A stretch of 17,344 bases of DNA. It comes from an uncultured Oscillospiraceae bacterium. GTDB lineage: Bacteria; Bacillota; Clostridia; Oscillospirales; Oscillospiraceae. Positions 1-8,094 of the stretch are shown here, piece by piece (position 1 is the stretch's first letter; the number at the start of each line of letters is the position of its first letter). The notes under the pieces are model-generated. The model ran no database searches. It saw only the letters and a list, made by a program, of their open reading frames with translations, and was not told the DNA's origin. The position numbers and the translations under genes are program-made. The stretch spans positions 1-17,344 of the forward strand of contig CAKTUT010000012.1 in assembly GCA_934621665.1 (NCBI GenBank), read 5' to 3'.

Positions 1-2
1 CA

Positions 3-1811
3 TTAGAACAGGCCGGAAACCTTGCCGGTCTCGGTGTCCACGTCGATGCGGCGATAGGCCGGATTTGCAGCCGTGCCGGGCATCATGGAGATCGTACCAG
101 CCATCGGGCAGAGGAACTTTGCGCCGCCATACTCGAGGATGTCGCGGATGGCAAGACGCCAGCCCTTGGGCTCGCCCTTCTTGGTGGGATCGTCAGACAG
201 CGACAGGTGCGTCTTGACCATCATCGTGCAGTAGTCGGCGTACTTCGGGTCAGACTCGAAGCGCTCCGCTTTCTGAACGGCCAGAGGCGCCCAGTCAACG
301 CCGTCAGCACCATAGACCTTGGTTGCAATCAGCTCAACGCGCTGACGCAGCGGCATTTCCAGATCATACAGGAACTTGATGTTCACGGGATCTTCGCAGG
401 CCTCGACAACGGCCTTAGCCAGCTCGATTGCACCCTCGCCGCCATAACGCCAGTGGTTGGACTCAGCGCAGCGGACACCGTGCTCGGCGCACAGCTTCTT
501 CAGCAGCGCAACCTCTGCGTCGGTATCGGTGTAGAAGCGGTTGATGCAGACAACCGGGTTGATGCCGGACATCTTGATGGTGTTCACATGGTGGAACAGG
601 TTGCAGGTACCCTTTTCCAGAAGCTCGAGGTTCTCCTCGGTGTACTCCTTGGGCAGCGGTGCACCCGGAGTGACCTTCGGGCCGCCGCCGTGCATCTTGA
701 GTGCGCGAACGGTTGCAACCAGAACAGAGACGTTCGGGGTCAGGCCGGACAGACGGGTCTTAACGTTCCAGAACTTCTCAAAGCCGATGTCGGCAGCGAA
801 GCCGGACTCGGTGACGTGATAATCGAACAGCTTAAGCGCCAGACGGTCAGCGATAACAGAGGACTGGCCGATCGCGATGTTTGCAAACGGGCCGGCATGA
901 ACCAGAACAGGCTGATGCTCGACAGTGTAGCACATGGTGGGGTTGATGGTGTTGCGCATCCACGCGGTCATTGCGCCGGCAACTTCCAGATCCTCACAGG
1001 TGACAGGCTCGCCGCTGCGGGAATAAGCAACAACGATCTTGCCGATACGCTCGCGCAGATCCTTCAGATCGCGTGCGACAGCCAGAATGGCCATCAGCTC
1101 AGAGCCAACGGCGATGCCGAACTTGGACTCCATCATGAAGCCGTCAAGGCGGCCGCCAAGGCCGATAATAATATTACGCATGGACTGTGCACAGAAGTCG
1201 ATAACCCAGCCCATTTCCACACGCTTGGGGTCAACATCCAGACGCTTCAGGCCTTTCTTGGCCAGCCACTCGTCATTGTTGTTGCGCTCGTGCTGCATAC
1301 GTGCAGTCAGTGCAACCATGGCCAGGTTGTGCGCGTTCATAATGTCGTTGATGTCACCGGTAAGGCCAAGGGAGAACTCGGTCATCGGCATCAGAAGTGC
1401 GTTGCCGCCGCCGGCAGCAGTGCCCTTGACGTTCATCGTCGGGCCGCCGGAGGGCTGACGCAGTGCGCCGCCAACGTTCTTACCCAGCTTGCCAAGGCCC
1501 TCGATCAGGCCAAGGGAAACAGTGGACTTGCCCTCGCCAAAGGGCGTGGGGGTGATTGCGGTAACTTCGATGAACTTGCCGTCGGGCTTGTCCTTCAGAC
1601 GGTTCATAACCTTGATGAAGTCGATCTTCGGGGTCTTGCCATAGGGGATGATTTCATCGGGGAGCAGGCCGAGCTTTTCGCGGAAATAATCCACGGGGGG
1701 CAGATTCTTTTCTGCTTCCTCAGCGATCTGCCAGTCCTTGTACACGGTCGGATCCAGCGTGACGTGGCCGTCCTCATGTACGTACTTGCCATCAACGAAA
1801 TTGATTGCCAT
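3..1811 (-). CDS. fhs: Formate-tetrahydrofolate ligase, long form
   Basis: This enzyme makes 10-formyl-THF from formate, ATP and THF in the cytoplasm; it is the entry step of the Wood-Ljungdahl methyl branch. The 602-residue protein carries the family P-loop in the form [11 protein letters not shown] (residues 87-97), the GGPTMNVKG and AAGGG segments, [22 protein letters not shown], and the C-terminal [22 protein letters not shown] and [15 protein letters not shown] regions. The usual bacterial enzyme is about 556-560 residues. This one has a longer N-terminus (about 20 extra residues) and small inserts, and from memory it resembles the longer Fhs type seen in some sulfate reducers. The start is set by AAGGAGG eight bases upstream of the ATG. 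It has its own promoter and a leader of about 120 nt, and is separated from the upstream genes by a strong terminator. Family assignment is firm; subfamily is inference. Confidence 0.96.
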   Translation of the reverse strand: MAINFVDGKYVHEDGHVTLDPTVYKDWQIAEEAEKNLPPVDYFREKLGLLPDEIIPYGKTPKIDFIKVMNRLKDKPDGKFIEVTAITPTPFGEGKSTVSLGLIEGLGKLGKNVGGALRQPSGGPTMNVKGTAAGGGNALLMPMTEFSLGLTGDINDIMNAHNLAMVALTARMQHERNNNDEWLAKKGLKRLDVDPKRVEMGWVIDFCAQSMRNIIIGLGGRLDGFMMESKFGIAVGSELMAILAVARDLKDLRERIGKIVVAYSRSGEPVTCEDLEVAGAMTAWMRNTINPTMCYTVEHQPVLVHAGPFANIAIGQSSVIADRLALKLFDYHVTESGFAADIGFEKFWNVKTRLSGLTPNVSVLVATVRALKMHGGGPKVTPGAPLPKEYTEENLELLEKGTCNLFHHVNTIKMSGINPVVCINRFYTDTDAEVALLKKLCAEHGVRCAESNHWRYGGEGAIELAKAVVEACEDPVNIKFLYDLEMPLRQRVELIATKVYGADGVDWAPLAVQKAERFESDPKYADYCTMMVKTHLSLSDDPTKKGEPKGWRLAIRDILEYGGAKFLCPMAGTISMMPGTAANPAYRRIDVDTETGKVSGLF

Positions 1812-1935
1812 AGCGTTTTCCTCCTTAAGGAATCCACCGGGATCTTAACACTCCCGGGGAGAAATAATATCTGACACCGCGCTTCCAAAATCCACGTAGA
1901 TCGGTGTCTTCATACCGATAAACTTTTATCGGTTC
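1812..1935 (-). other. Structured 5' leader of fhs
   Basis: This is the predicted untranslated leader of about 124 nt between the fhs transcription start (near 1935) and its ATG. It can form three stems: CCGATAAA/TTTATCGG at 1915-1932, GACACCG/CGGTGTC with arms at 1873-1879 and 1902-1908, and CCGGGA/TCCCGG at 1839-1859. The ribosome binding site AAGGAGG overlaps a short palindrome, TCCTTAAGGA (1822-1831). I do not recognise a known riboswitch class here. The leader could simply be stabilising structure. Confidence 0.4.
1915..1932. promoter_or_regulatory. Candidate operator at the fhs transcription start
   Basis: This is a perfect palindrome, CCGATAAACTTTTATCGG, placed just downstream of the fhs -10 box at about +4 to +20. 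Its core CGATA-N6-TATCG (1916-1931) recurs at the metF promoter (13243-13258) with the same spacing but a different centre. Two copies in matching promoter positions suggest a repressor site rather than a chance hairpin. The regulator is unknown. Confidence 0.5.
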
Positions 1936-1941
1936 GACGTA

Positions 1942-1970
1942 AGAATACCACGCAAACCAACAGAAGTCAA
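1942..1970 (-). promoter_or_regulatory. Sigma-A-type promoter of fhs
   Basis: Read on the minus strand, TTGACT (1965-1970) is followed by a 17-base spacer and TATTCT (1942-1947). A TGG immediately before the -10 gives an extended -10 element. The predicted start is near 1935. The same TGGTATTCT nonamer occurs at the acsB promoter. Confidence 0.75.
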
Positions 1971-2034
1971 TGTGCAAAACAACCAACATTCAAGCAAACT
2001 CCTGTGCAACCTAACGATTTTTCGCCCGCTGCGC

Positions 2035-2076
2035 ATGTAAAAAGTGCCGCCGCAGCAAGCTCTGCTGCGGCGGCAC
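2035..2076 (-). terminator. Intrinsic terminator after the trigger-factor-like gene
   Basis: This is a perfect 14-bp stem (2044-2057 with 2063-2076, loop 2058-2062) of GTGCCGCCGCAGCA type. On the minus strand it is followed by TTTTTACATG. It lies 17 bases past the stop of the chaperone gene at 2094 and ends the RACo-DUF3786-chaperone transcript before the fhs promoter. Confidence 0.88.
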
Positions 2077-2093
2077 GGATGGTTTTGTCCCGA

Positions 2094-3062
2094 TTAGAGA
2101 CGCTTTGGTTCTTTTGCTGCAACTTCCGTCACATTTGCGTTCTCACGCACCAGCGCAATGGCTTTTTTCATGCGCAGGTTGCGCACAACAGCCTCTTCAA
2201 ACGCCTGATCGTAATACGGCCGCAGCTGCTCCATCGTCATATGGTTCTGACGGCAGATGGCGGCAAGCTCACCCGCAATGTCCTTGTCGTCCACTGCGAT
2301 GTTTTCCAGCTCCGCAATCCGCTCGGCGGTCTTTTGCACGCGCAGACTATTTTCTGCATCAGCACGCGCGTCCTCACGCAGCGTTTTCATATCGCTGCCG
2401 GTAAACTGGCAATACGCCTCCAGTGACAGTCCGCGCTGCGACAGCTGCGCCTGCATCGTCTCCAGCTGCGCGTCAATCGCCTTTTCCAGCTCGTCCGCCG
2501 ACGGGGTATAATCCAGCGTGGCCGCCGCCTGACGGATCAGCCGGTCCTGCACCTCCATCTCGGAGCGTTCGTCATAATATGCACGCAGACTCTCGGCCAT
2601 TTTCATGCGCATCTCGTCATAGTTGTTGCACTCACCCACGGCCTTTGCAAACGCGTCGTCAGACGCATAGTCGCCCTTTTCGCGGATTTCGTGGATTTTG
2701 CAGTGAAATTCCGCGTCCTTGCCTGCCAACTCCGCCGCGTGATATTCTGCCGGGAACGTGACGTGCACTGTAACCTCGTCGCCAGCGTTCTTGCCCACCA
2801 GCTGCTCCTCGAAGCCGGGGATGAACATTCCGCTGCCAAGTGTCAGCGTCTGCTTTTCCGCCGTGCCGCCGTCAAACTGCTTGCCGTCGGCAAAGCCCGC
2901 ATAGTCCAGCACCAGCTCGTCGCCGTTCTGCGACGGACGATCCGTGATGATCTTGACGCACGGCGACTGCTGGCGCAGGCGCTGGAGCTGACGGTCGATT
3001 TCCTCGTCGGTTACGGTCACGCGCTCAAGCTGCGCGCTGAGGTTTTTATAGATAAATTCCAT
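2094..3062 (-). CDS. Trigger-factor-like peptidyl-prolyl isomerase/chaperone without ribosome-binding domain
   Basis: This is a 322-residue protein related to trigger factor (Tig). It starts in the region equivalent to about residue 128 of the E. coli protein (LERVTVTDEEIDRQLQRL). An FKBP-type isomerase domain follows (about residues 40-128: GDELVLDYAGFADGK, FDGGTAEK, IPGFEEQLVGKNAGDEV, VTFPAEYHAAELAGK), then a helical C-terminal domain (about 130-312) of the trigger factor chaperone type. The N-terminal ribosome-docking domain, about 110 residues with the GFRxGKxP loop, is absent. There is a clean AGGAGA ribosome binding site before the ATG and no upstream in-frame extension, so this is not a truncation artefact. 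It is the last gene after RACo and DUF3786 (12-base gap). By position it may fold or assemble corrinoid or nickel proteins of the pathway; that is inference. Confidence 0.85.
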   Translation of the reverse strand: MEFIYKNLSAQLERVTVTDEEIDRQLQRLRQQSPCVKIITDRPSQNGDELVLDYAGFADGKQFDGGTAEKQTLTLGSGMFIPGFEEQLVGKNAGDEVTVHVTFPAEYHAAELAGKDAEFHCKIHEIREKGDYASDDAFAKAVGECNNYDEMRMKMAESLRAYYDERSEMEVQDRLIRQAAATLDYTPSADELEKAIDAQLETMQAQLSQRGLSLEAYCQFTGSDMKTLREDARADAENSLRVQKTAERIAELENIAVDDKDIAGELAAICRQNHMTMEQLRPYYDQAFEEAVVRNLRMKKAIALVRENANVTEVAAKEPKRL

Positions 3063-3074
3063 GATTTTCTCCTG

Positions 3075-3695
3075 TTACATCTGTTGTTTGATGGCGGAAA
3101 TCAGAATATCGCCCGCCACCACGCGATCCTCGGCGGCAAAGCCGTCGGCGAAGTTCTCAGAATACAGAATCTGCGCCGTAGGCGCGAACTCCTCATCGCC
3201 CTCCCACACCATGATCTGCATCACATAGCCGCCCAGAAGGTCAAACTGATAGCCCGCATCGCCATGCTTCAGCGCCGCTGCGCCCATTTTCTTGCACGCC
3301 GCACGAAACTGCGCCACGCGTGTGCCGAACGTAAACGCCGCGCGCGTCAGGCAGCGGCCGGTGTACGGACCGATGTACATCTCGCCCCACGGCATTTCAC
3401 GGAACGTGACAAAGCGCCCCTGTGCCCCCGCACGCTTTCCCTCCAGCAAAAAACGCAGCAAGAACGTCTGACACGGCAGACTTTTCAGCGCAAACGCGTC
3501 CTCGCGCTCGGCGCGGATGGCGTATTCCGGCCACGAAAGCCAGTATTTCACGCCAAGCAGTATCATTTCAAATTCATTTTTCTCCGTGTCAAACGGTACG
3601 CCGCAGCGCTCCGCCGCCTCCTCTGGTATAAAGCAGCGATAGCGCGCGCAATAGTGCGCAAATGGGATTTCTTCCTTATTATTCTGTACCTGCAT
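3075..3695 (-). CDS. DUF3786 family protein
   Basis: This 206-residue soluble protein of unknown function matches the DUF3786 family as I remember it. Distinctive are the C-terminal stretch VWEGDEEFAPTAQILYSENF followed by AAEDRVVAGDILISAI (about residues 165-203), and the WPEYAI and FREMPWGEMYIGPY segments. No signal peptide, membrane segment or cysteine cluster is visible. Its ATG lies three bases after the RACo stop codon, and its ribosome binding site (CAGGAG) is inside the end of the RACo gene, so translation is probably coupled. In my recollection the family often sits beside corrinoid and acetyl-CoA-pathway genes in anaerobes, so an accessory role in corrinoid-protein activation is plausible but unproven. 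Confidence 0.75.
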   Translation of the reverse strand: MQVQNNKEEIPFAHYCARYRCFIPEEAAERCGVPFDTEKNEFEMILLGVKYWLSWPEYAIRAEREDAFALKSLPCQTFLLRFLLEGKRAGAQGRFVTFREMPWGEMYIGPYTGRCLTRAAFTFGTRVAQFRAACKKMGAAALKHGDAGYQFDLLGGYVMQIMVWEGDEEFAPTAQILYSENFADGFAAEDRVVAGDILISAIKQQM

Positions 3696-3698
3696 CGT

Positions 3699-5630
3699 TT
3701 ACTCCTGTACGCTCGACGGGAAAAGCTCACGGTTGGTATGCGGCAGGAAGCACGCGGCCACAAACTCATCCATATAGCGCGGGTTGGTGGAAAGCTCCAT
3801 ATAGGTCATGTTGGAGGCCAGCTCATGCACCTTTTCATTTGCCGCATCCGACAGCACCATCGCATACGCGCCCGCCAGCGACGAGTTGCCGATGTACTCG
3901 AACAGACTCCGGTCAACATCGGGGAACATACCGATGCGGACGGCGTTTTCCATGTTGATGCCCGAGCCGATGCCGCCCGCAACATACACATGCTCCAGAA
4001 CGCTCACATCCATATCGAGGCTTGACAGCATAATGTTGATGGCGGAGAAAATTGCGCCCTTTGCGCGGATAAACGACTCAATGTCCACCTCGGTGATGGC
4101 AATCTCACGGCCGGTCTCGCTCTGCTTCGCCGTAGCCAGCACATAGCGGCCCATGCCGTGCTGGTCGTGCAGGATGCGCGGATTTTCACGCGCAAACTTG
4201 CCCTTGGACGAGATGGCGGACGTGCGGTAAAGCTCGGCAATCACGTCGATGATGCCAGAGCCGCAAAGGCCGACCGGCTTCTGCCCCGCCTCGCCGACAA
4301 TGGTCAGCTTTGGCTCAAGCGTGTCGCGGTCAATCGTGACGGCCTCAATTGCGCCGTCGGTTGCGCGCATGCCGCAGGAAATGTCACCGCCCTCAAATGC
4401 CGGGCCAGCCGAGCAGGCGCACGACATCATAAAGTCGCGGTTGCCGAATACAATTTCGCCGTTTGTGCCAAGGTCGATAAACAGCGAGAACTCGTCCTTG
4501 TCCCAGATCAGACTGGTAAACGCGCCCGCAGTGATATCGCCGCCGACATACGAGCCGATGTTTGGCGCGAGGATGATCTCCGCGTCCGGATTTGCCGGAA
4601 GCCCCAGCTCGCCTGCGCGCAACCCGCGCCACTGGAAGAATGTCGGAATATACGGCTCCATGCGGACCGGGTTTGCGTCCACGCCCAGAAGCAGATGGTT
4701 CATCGTCGTGTTCGACGCAATGCAAAGCCGCAGAATGCGGCGCGCGGAAATACCAGCGGACTTGCACATCGCCGCCAGCATTGGCGTCAGCGTCTCCTTG
4801 ATGATTGCATCCTGTAAGCGCTTCACGCCGCCGGGTTTTGTCTGCTCAATGATTCGGTTAATCACGTCCGCGCCATAGCGGATCTGGCCATTGCCGGCTG
4901 ACGCCTTGGCAAGAAGCTTACCGGTTTTCAGATCGGCCAGCACACCCGTAACGGTGGTCGTGCCGATGTCGATTGCGCACGCGCAAAGCGGCGTCTCATC
5001 GCTTGCGGGCACAACATCCATAACCGTAAAGATGCCGTCCGTCAGCGTACCGATCACGTTCAGCTCATAATTTGCCTCACGCATCGTGGCCGCCAGCTTC
5101 TTCAGGCTGTAGTACGGGAGCTTGACCTCGGCGCACTCCAGCGCGCCCTCTACGCCGCGCACCAGACGCTCATTGTCGGGCATGGTGTCGTCCAGCGTGG
5201 GCTCATCCAGCTTGACAGAAACCGCAACAAAATCGTTGACAAACTCAATTCCGGTCGCCTTAATGTCGCTTTCCAGCTTTTCAAAAATCGCAATTTCCTC
5301 ACCGGAGGAAAGGTCAGCCGTTTTCATGCGGCTCTGATAGGCCGAGGCAATATCCGGAACCATCACAACGATATCCGACGCAATCTTGCTGGCGCAGCTC
5401 AGCCGCCAGCCCTCGGCATACTCCTCCTCCGTGATATGGCCGGTCTTAGGCCCATCCACTGTGCCCTCCAGCAGCTTCACGCGGCACTTGCCGCACGAGC
5501 CGTTGCCGTTGCAGGGCGCGTCAATGGCAACGTTGCTGCTTTTTGCCACCTCAAGGATTGTGGTATCGGGCGCGGCAAACGCCTGTACGGCCTCCTGCCC
5601 GTTTTCAAATTGGAATGTAACCTGATACAT
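3699..5630 (-). CDS. acsV: Corrinoid activation protein RACo (ATP-dependent reductive activator of CFeSP)
   Basis: RACo reduces accidentally oxidised cob(II)alamin of the corrinoid iron-sulfur protein back to Co(I), using ATP and a low-potential electron donor. The 643-residue protein has an N-terminal plant-type [2Fe-2S] ferredoxin domain with C40, C46, C49 and C79 (PCNGNGSCGKC, then LSC). A linker/middle domain comes next, and then a C-terminal ASKHA ATPase module with CAIDIGTTTVTGVLADL (about residue 215 on), FIDLGTNGEIV and SAGPAFEGGDISCGMRA. The ATG at 5630 is preferred because GAAAGGAG sits ten bases upstream. An in-frame codon 13 residues earlier lies upstream of that site and was rejected. 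Start of a three-gene unit with DUF3786 and the chaperone. No good promoter is visible directly upstream, so transcription may come partly from acsB read-through. Confidence 0.93.
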   Translation of the reverse strand: MYQVTFQFENGQEAVQAFAAPDTTILEVAKSSNVAIDAPCNGNGSCGKCRVKLLEGTVDGPKTGHITEEEYAEGWRLSCASKIASDIVVMVPDIASAYQSRMKTADLSSGEEIAIFEKLESDIKATGIEFVNDFVAVSVKLDEPTLDDTMPDNERLVRGVEGALECAEVKLPYYSLKKLAATMREANYELNVIGTLTDGIFTVMDVVPASDETPLCACAIDIGTTTVTGVLADLKTGKLLAKASAGNGQIRYGADVINRIIEQTKPGGVKRLQDAIIKETLTPMLAAMCKSAGISARRILRLCIASNTTMNHLLLGVDANPVRMEPYIPTFFQWRGLRAGELGLPANPDAEIILAPNIGSYVGGDITAGAFTSLIWDKDEFSLFIDLGTNGEIVFGNRDFMMSCACSAGPAFEGGDISCGMRATDGAIEAVTIDRDTLEPKLTIVGEAGQKPVGLCGSGIIDVIAELYRTSAISSKGKFARENPRILHDQHGMGRYVLATAKQSETGREIAITEVDIESFIRAKGAIFSAINIMLSSLDMDVSVLEHVYVAGGIGSGINMENAVRIGMFPDVDRSLFEYIGNSSLAGAYAMVLSDAANEKVHELASNMTYMELSTNPRYMDEFVAACFLPHTNRELFPSSVQE

Positions 5631-5658
5631 TTGGATGTTGCTCCTTTCGTATTGTCCT

Positions 5659-5712
5659 GTCAAACGCATACGGCTGCGGACGAGGCTTCGTCCGCACGCG
5701 TCCGCGTTTGAC
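5659..5712. repeat. Nested intergenic inverted repeat
   Basis: The outer arms are GTCAAACGC (5659-5667) and GCGTTTGAC (5704-5712). Inside is a perfect hairpin TGCGGACGA-GGCT-TCGTCCGCA (5675-5696). It lies between the acsB terminator and the RACo ribosome binding site. The TCAAACGC/GCGTTTGA arms recur in the inverted repeat at 17191-17225, so this is probably a genome-wide intergenic palindrome family or a second terminator-like structure. Confidence 0.6.
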
Positions 5713-5717
5713 GCGCT

Positions 5718-5751
5718 TTGAATAAAGGGGAGGGCTTCCGCCCTCCCCTTT
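5718..5751 (-). terminator. Intrinsic terminator of acsB
   Basis: This is a perfect 12-bp stem, AAAGGGGAGGGC (5724-5735) with GCCCTCCCCTTT (5740-5751) and a TTCC loop. On the minus strand it is followed by TTTATTC. It lies 23 bases past the acsB stop codon. Confidence 0.82.
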
Positions 5752-5774
5752 CAGCTCAGCCAAGCTTGATTATA

Positions 5775-7910
5775 TTACATCAGCGGCTCCATGGCAAGCA
5801 CCGGATGATTCTTTTCCGTCAGGAAGTTCATCAGCTCATCGCAGTCGGTGCAGATGGTCTCGTCGGCGATCATGTCGGTGAAGTTGTCAATACCGTACAG
5901 CTCTTTCGCCGTCTTGTTCAGACGCTCGCCCACGTCATCTTTCAATTCTTTCGGCATCCAGACAATACGTTCGATGCCGCCCTCGGCGTGGATGAACTTC
6001 TTCGACGAGATGAAGTGACGGCCGTGCCCCATATAGCCCGGTGTCTGAACGCCGCCGCCCGTGCAGGAGGCCAGCTCGCCGAACGTCATGCCGGCGGGCG
6101 TCATGCCCGCGTACTCACGGTTGACAACGATAAAGCCGTTGGACATCGGCTCAATACCCGAGATGCACTCGAAGCAGCCGCAGGAGGTCATCGGGTCTTC
6201 CATGATGGAGTAGAGCGTAACCTCTTCGACCGCGCCGTGCGTCGCGTCGGCGATGGCCTTGTTGACCGTCTCATAGCGGCCGGTGCGCTCGTCGATGCAC
6301 CCCTCTTTCATGATGGGCTGAGACGGGCCGTTGGGGTTGAGCTCATACGTTGCCTTGGCGTCAAGCCACGATACTGCGCCACACAGGCCAAGACGCTCCG
6401 GCGTGACCACGCAGCAGTGTGCCGGTGCAAACGACTGACACAGGATGCAGGTGAAGAAGCGGTCAACGGATTCATCGGTCATGGTAGCCAGACGGTCGTC
6501 GCGCGCGTTGTAGCGCGGCATGGCCACGTCATTGAGGAACGCGGTTGCCTTGACCGGATCGGTAATCAGATGGATTTCACACTTATCGACAACTGCGTCA
6601 AACTCGTCGGAGATCATGTGGTACAGAACCTCGGCAAAGTGCGTCAGACGCAGTCCCTTGTCGTAAGCGTCCTTGGAGATACGGATGCGGAACTGGTTCC
6701 TCTGGCCGGTGTGCATGACACCCTCCATGTAGTTGAACCAAGCGTGAATCTTACGCTCGATAACCGACTCAAAGTCGGCCTGCATCTTCTTACCGGCAAC
6801 ATAAATACAGGTAGCCAGTGCATATTCCACATCGCCGGAGTCGATGTCCGGGCCGTCGATGACGATTTTGTGATCCTCGATCTCGTCCGGCTTCTTCATA
6901 AGAACGAGCTCACAGGTGGTGTTCTTGGCGGACCAGAATTCCACTTTCATGTCAGCCTTACGGATGATCTCGCCCTCAAACGCGGCGGCAAACGCAACCG
7001 GGATGGGCAGCTCCTTGGACTTGATCTTGATACCGCGCAGCTCAAGCGACTTCTTGACGGTCTCGCCATGATCGCAGCAGCTTTCCAGCGCGCCCGGAAC
7101 CTGATTTTCGCCAAGGTCGATATCCACAACAACGGGGAAGCCCAGCGCAATTGCGCCAGCACCGGCAGAGACGACAACATTGTCAATTGCGCCAAATGTG
7201 TTGACGAACGCGGGAACGCGCTCTTTTGTATACTTCAGCAGGCCTGCCAGATCACCCGGCTGGACGTTGCCGAAAATCAGCGCCGCGCGGATGGCGACAG
7301 TGACAACATGGATCACTGCAGTCACATCGTGCCCCAGCGGGATAACACGGAATTCAAGTCCCATCTTGACGCCCGCGTCGGCGCACTGCTCAATCACGTC
7401 GCCAACCATAAACGTCATAATGCCCTTGGACTGATAGTCCTTGACCACCTTTGCCGCGTCCTCGGCTTTGTCAGCCTTGCCCAGCACAACGGCCACACCC
7501 GGGATATCGCCGGTAACCAGCGGCACGCCAAGGCTGCGGATCACGGGATCGGGAACAAAGCCGATACCGGCAACGCGCGCATCCTCATAGCTTTCCTTGG
7601 GCTCGACAAACTTGAGGCCCTCCAGAATCTCAGCGCCGACAGCCGTAGCAAGACCGGCGTTCAGCGCCTGACCCAGATCCTCCTGATCGGTAATCAGACT
7701 TTTCAGCACGCCAACACACGCGGGCAGATCGCCAAGCGTTTTCACCTTGACGCCGGTGGCTGCGTAGATGGTGGGGAAGAAATATGCGGTGTCAGGGAAA
7801 GCGATTTCTTTCTCTGCGCCGTATTTTGCGATTGCGTCATTGACTGCACCCTCGGTCAGTCCCGCAACGGCATGAGAGCCGCCGTAAATCAGATCCATTA
7901 GTACGCTCAT
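5775..7910 (-). CDS. acsB: Acetyl-CoA synthase (CODH/ACS alpha subunit)
   Basis: AcsB assembles acetyl-CoA from a methyl group (delivered by the corrinoid protein), CO and CoA at a nickel-containing A-cluster. The 711-residue protein is 18 residues shorter than the 729-residue Moorella enzyme. The A-cluster ligands fall at C488, C491, C500, C510, C577 and C579 (CILC, HCC, GLCG, SCGC), exactly the Moorella positions (506, 509, 518, 528, 595, 597) minus 18. The N-terminal CODH-contacting domain is present, although no CODH gene is in this window. AGGAGG seven bases upstream supports the ATG at 7910. It is transcribed as its own unit between two terminators, with its own promoter. Confidence 0.98.
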   Translation of the reverse strand: MSVLMDLIYGGSHAVAGLTEGAVNDAIAKYGAEKEIAFPDTAYFFPTIYAATGVKVKTLGDLPACVGVLKSLITDQEDLGQALNAGLATAVGAEILEGLKFVEPKESYEDARVAGIGFVPDPVIRSLGVPLVTGDIPGVAVVLGKADKAEDAAKVVKDYQSKGIMTFMVGDVIEQCADAGVKMGLEFRVIPLGHDVTAVIHVVTVAIRAALIFGNVQPGDLAGLLKYTKERVPAFVNTFGAIDNVVVSAGAGAIALGFPVVVDIDLGENQVPGALESCCDHGETVKKSLELRGIKIKSKELPIPVAFAAAFEGEIIRKADMKVEFWSAKNTTCELVLMKKPDEIEDHKIVIDGPDIDSGDVEYALATCIYVAGKKMQADFESVIERKIHAWFNYMEGVMHTGQRNQFRIRISKDAYDKGLRLTHFAEVLYHMISDEFDAVVDKCEIHLITDPVKATAFLNDVAMPRYNARDDRLATMTDESVDRFFTCILCQSFAPAHCCVVTPERLGLCGAVSWLDAKATYELNPNGPSQPIMKEGCIDERTGRYETVNKAIADATHGAVEEVTLYSIMEDPMTSCGCFECISGIEPMSNGFIVVNREYAGMTPAGMTFGELASCTGGGVQTPGYMGHGRHFISSKKFIHAEGGIERIVWMPKELKDDVGERLNKTAKELYGIDNFTDMIADETICTDCDELMNFLTEKNHPVLAMEPLM

Positions 7911-7961
7911 GGAAATTCCTCCTGTTCACATATCCCCCCGATGGGGTTTACTCTATCATAT

Positions 7962-7990
7962 AGAATACCAACTTTATGTCTGTTTGTACA
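7962..7990 (-). promoter_or_regulatory. Promoter of acsB
   Basis: On the minus strand, TGTACA (7985-7990), a 17-base spacer and TATTCT (7962-7967), with TGG just before the -10 (extended -10). The -35 matches consensus at four of six bases. The predicted transcript begins near 7955, giving a leader of about 45 nt with a small CCCC-ATC-GGGG hairpin. Confidence 0.6.
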
Positions 7991-8022
7991 GCATTTTTTG
8001 TTGGATTGGTGAAAAAACCTTT

Positions 8023-8048
8023 TGACCGGTCACAATCACAACCGGTCA
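8023..8048. promoter_or_regulatory. Candidate activator/operator dyad upstream of acsB
   Basis: TGACCGGT (8023-8030), ten bases, then ACCGGTCA (8041-8048) form an 8-bp inverted repeat of 26 bases overall. The left half is itself the palindrome TGACCGGTCA. It lies 33-58 bases upstream of the acsB -35 box, between the acsC-acsE terminator and the promoter. The position suits an activator site. The binding protein is not known. Confidence 0.4.
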
Positions 8049-8052
8049 GAGC

Positions 8053-8084
8053 TGCAAAAAGGGAGTCCTTGGCGGACTCCCTTT
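8053..8084 (-). terminator. Intrinsic terminator after the acsC-acsE fusion gene
   Basis: AAAGGGAGTCC (8058-8068) pairs perfectly with GGACTCCCTTT (8074-8084) across a five-base loop. The minus-strand read ends in TTTTTGCAG. It lies just past the stop at 8095 and separates metF-cooC-acsD-acsCE from acsB. On the plus strand a CGTTTT follows, but no plus-strand gene is near. Confidence 0.85.
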
Positions 8085-8094
8085 CGTTTTATGC

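Noticed and set aside
207..1874. A 555-codon open frame on the plus strand
   Set aside because: It is antisense to fhs, a clear full-length enzyme, and resembles no known protein.
5718..7901. A 727-codon open frame on the plus strand
   Set aside because: It is antisense to acsB, whose catalytic cysteines are all in place. The translated product has low-complexity, shadow-type composition.
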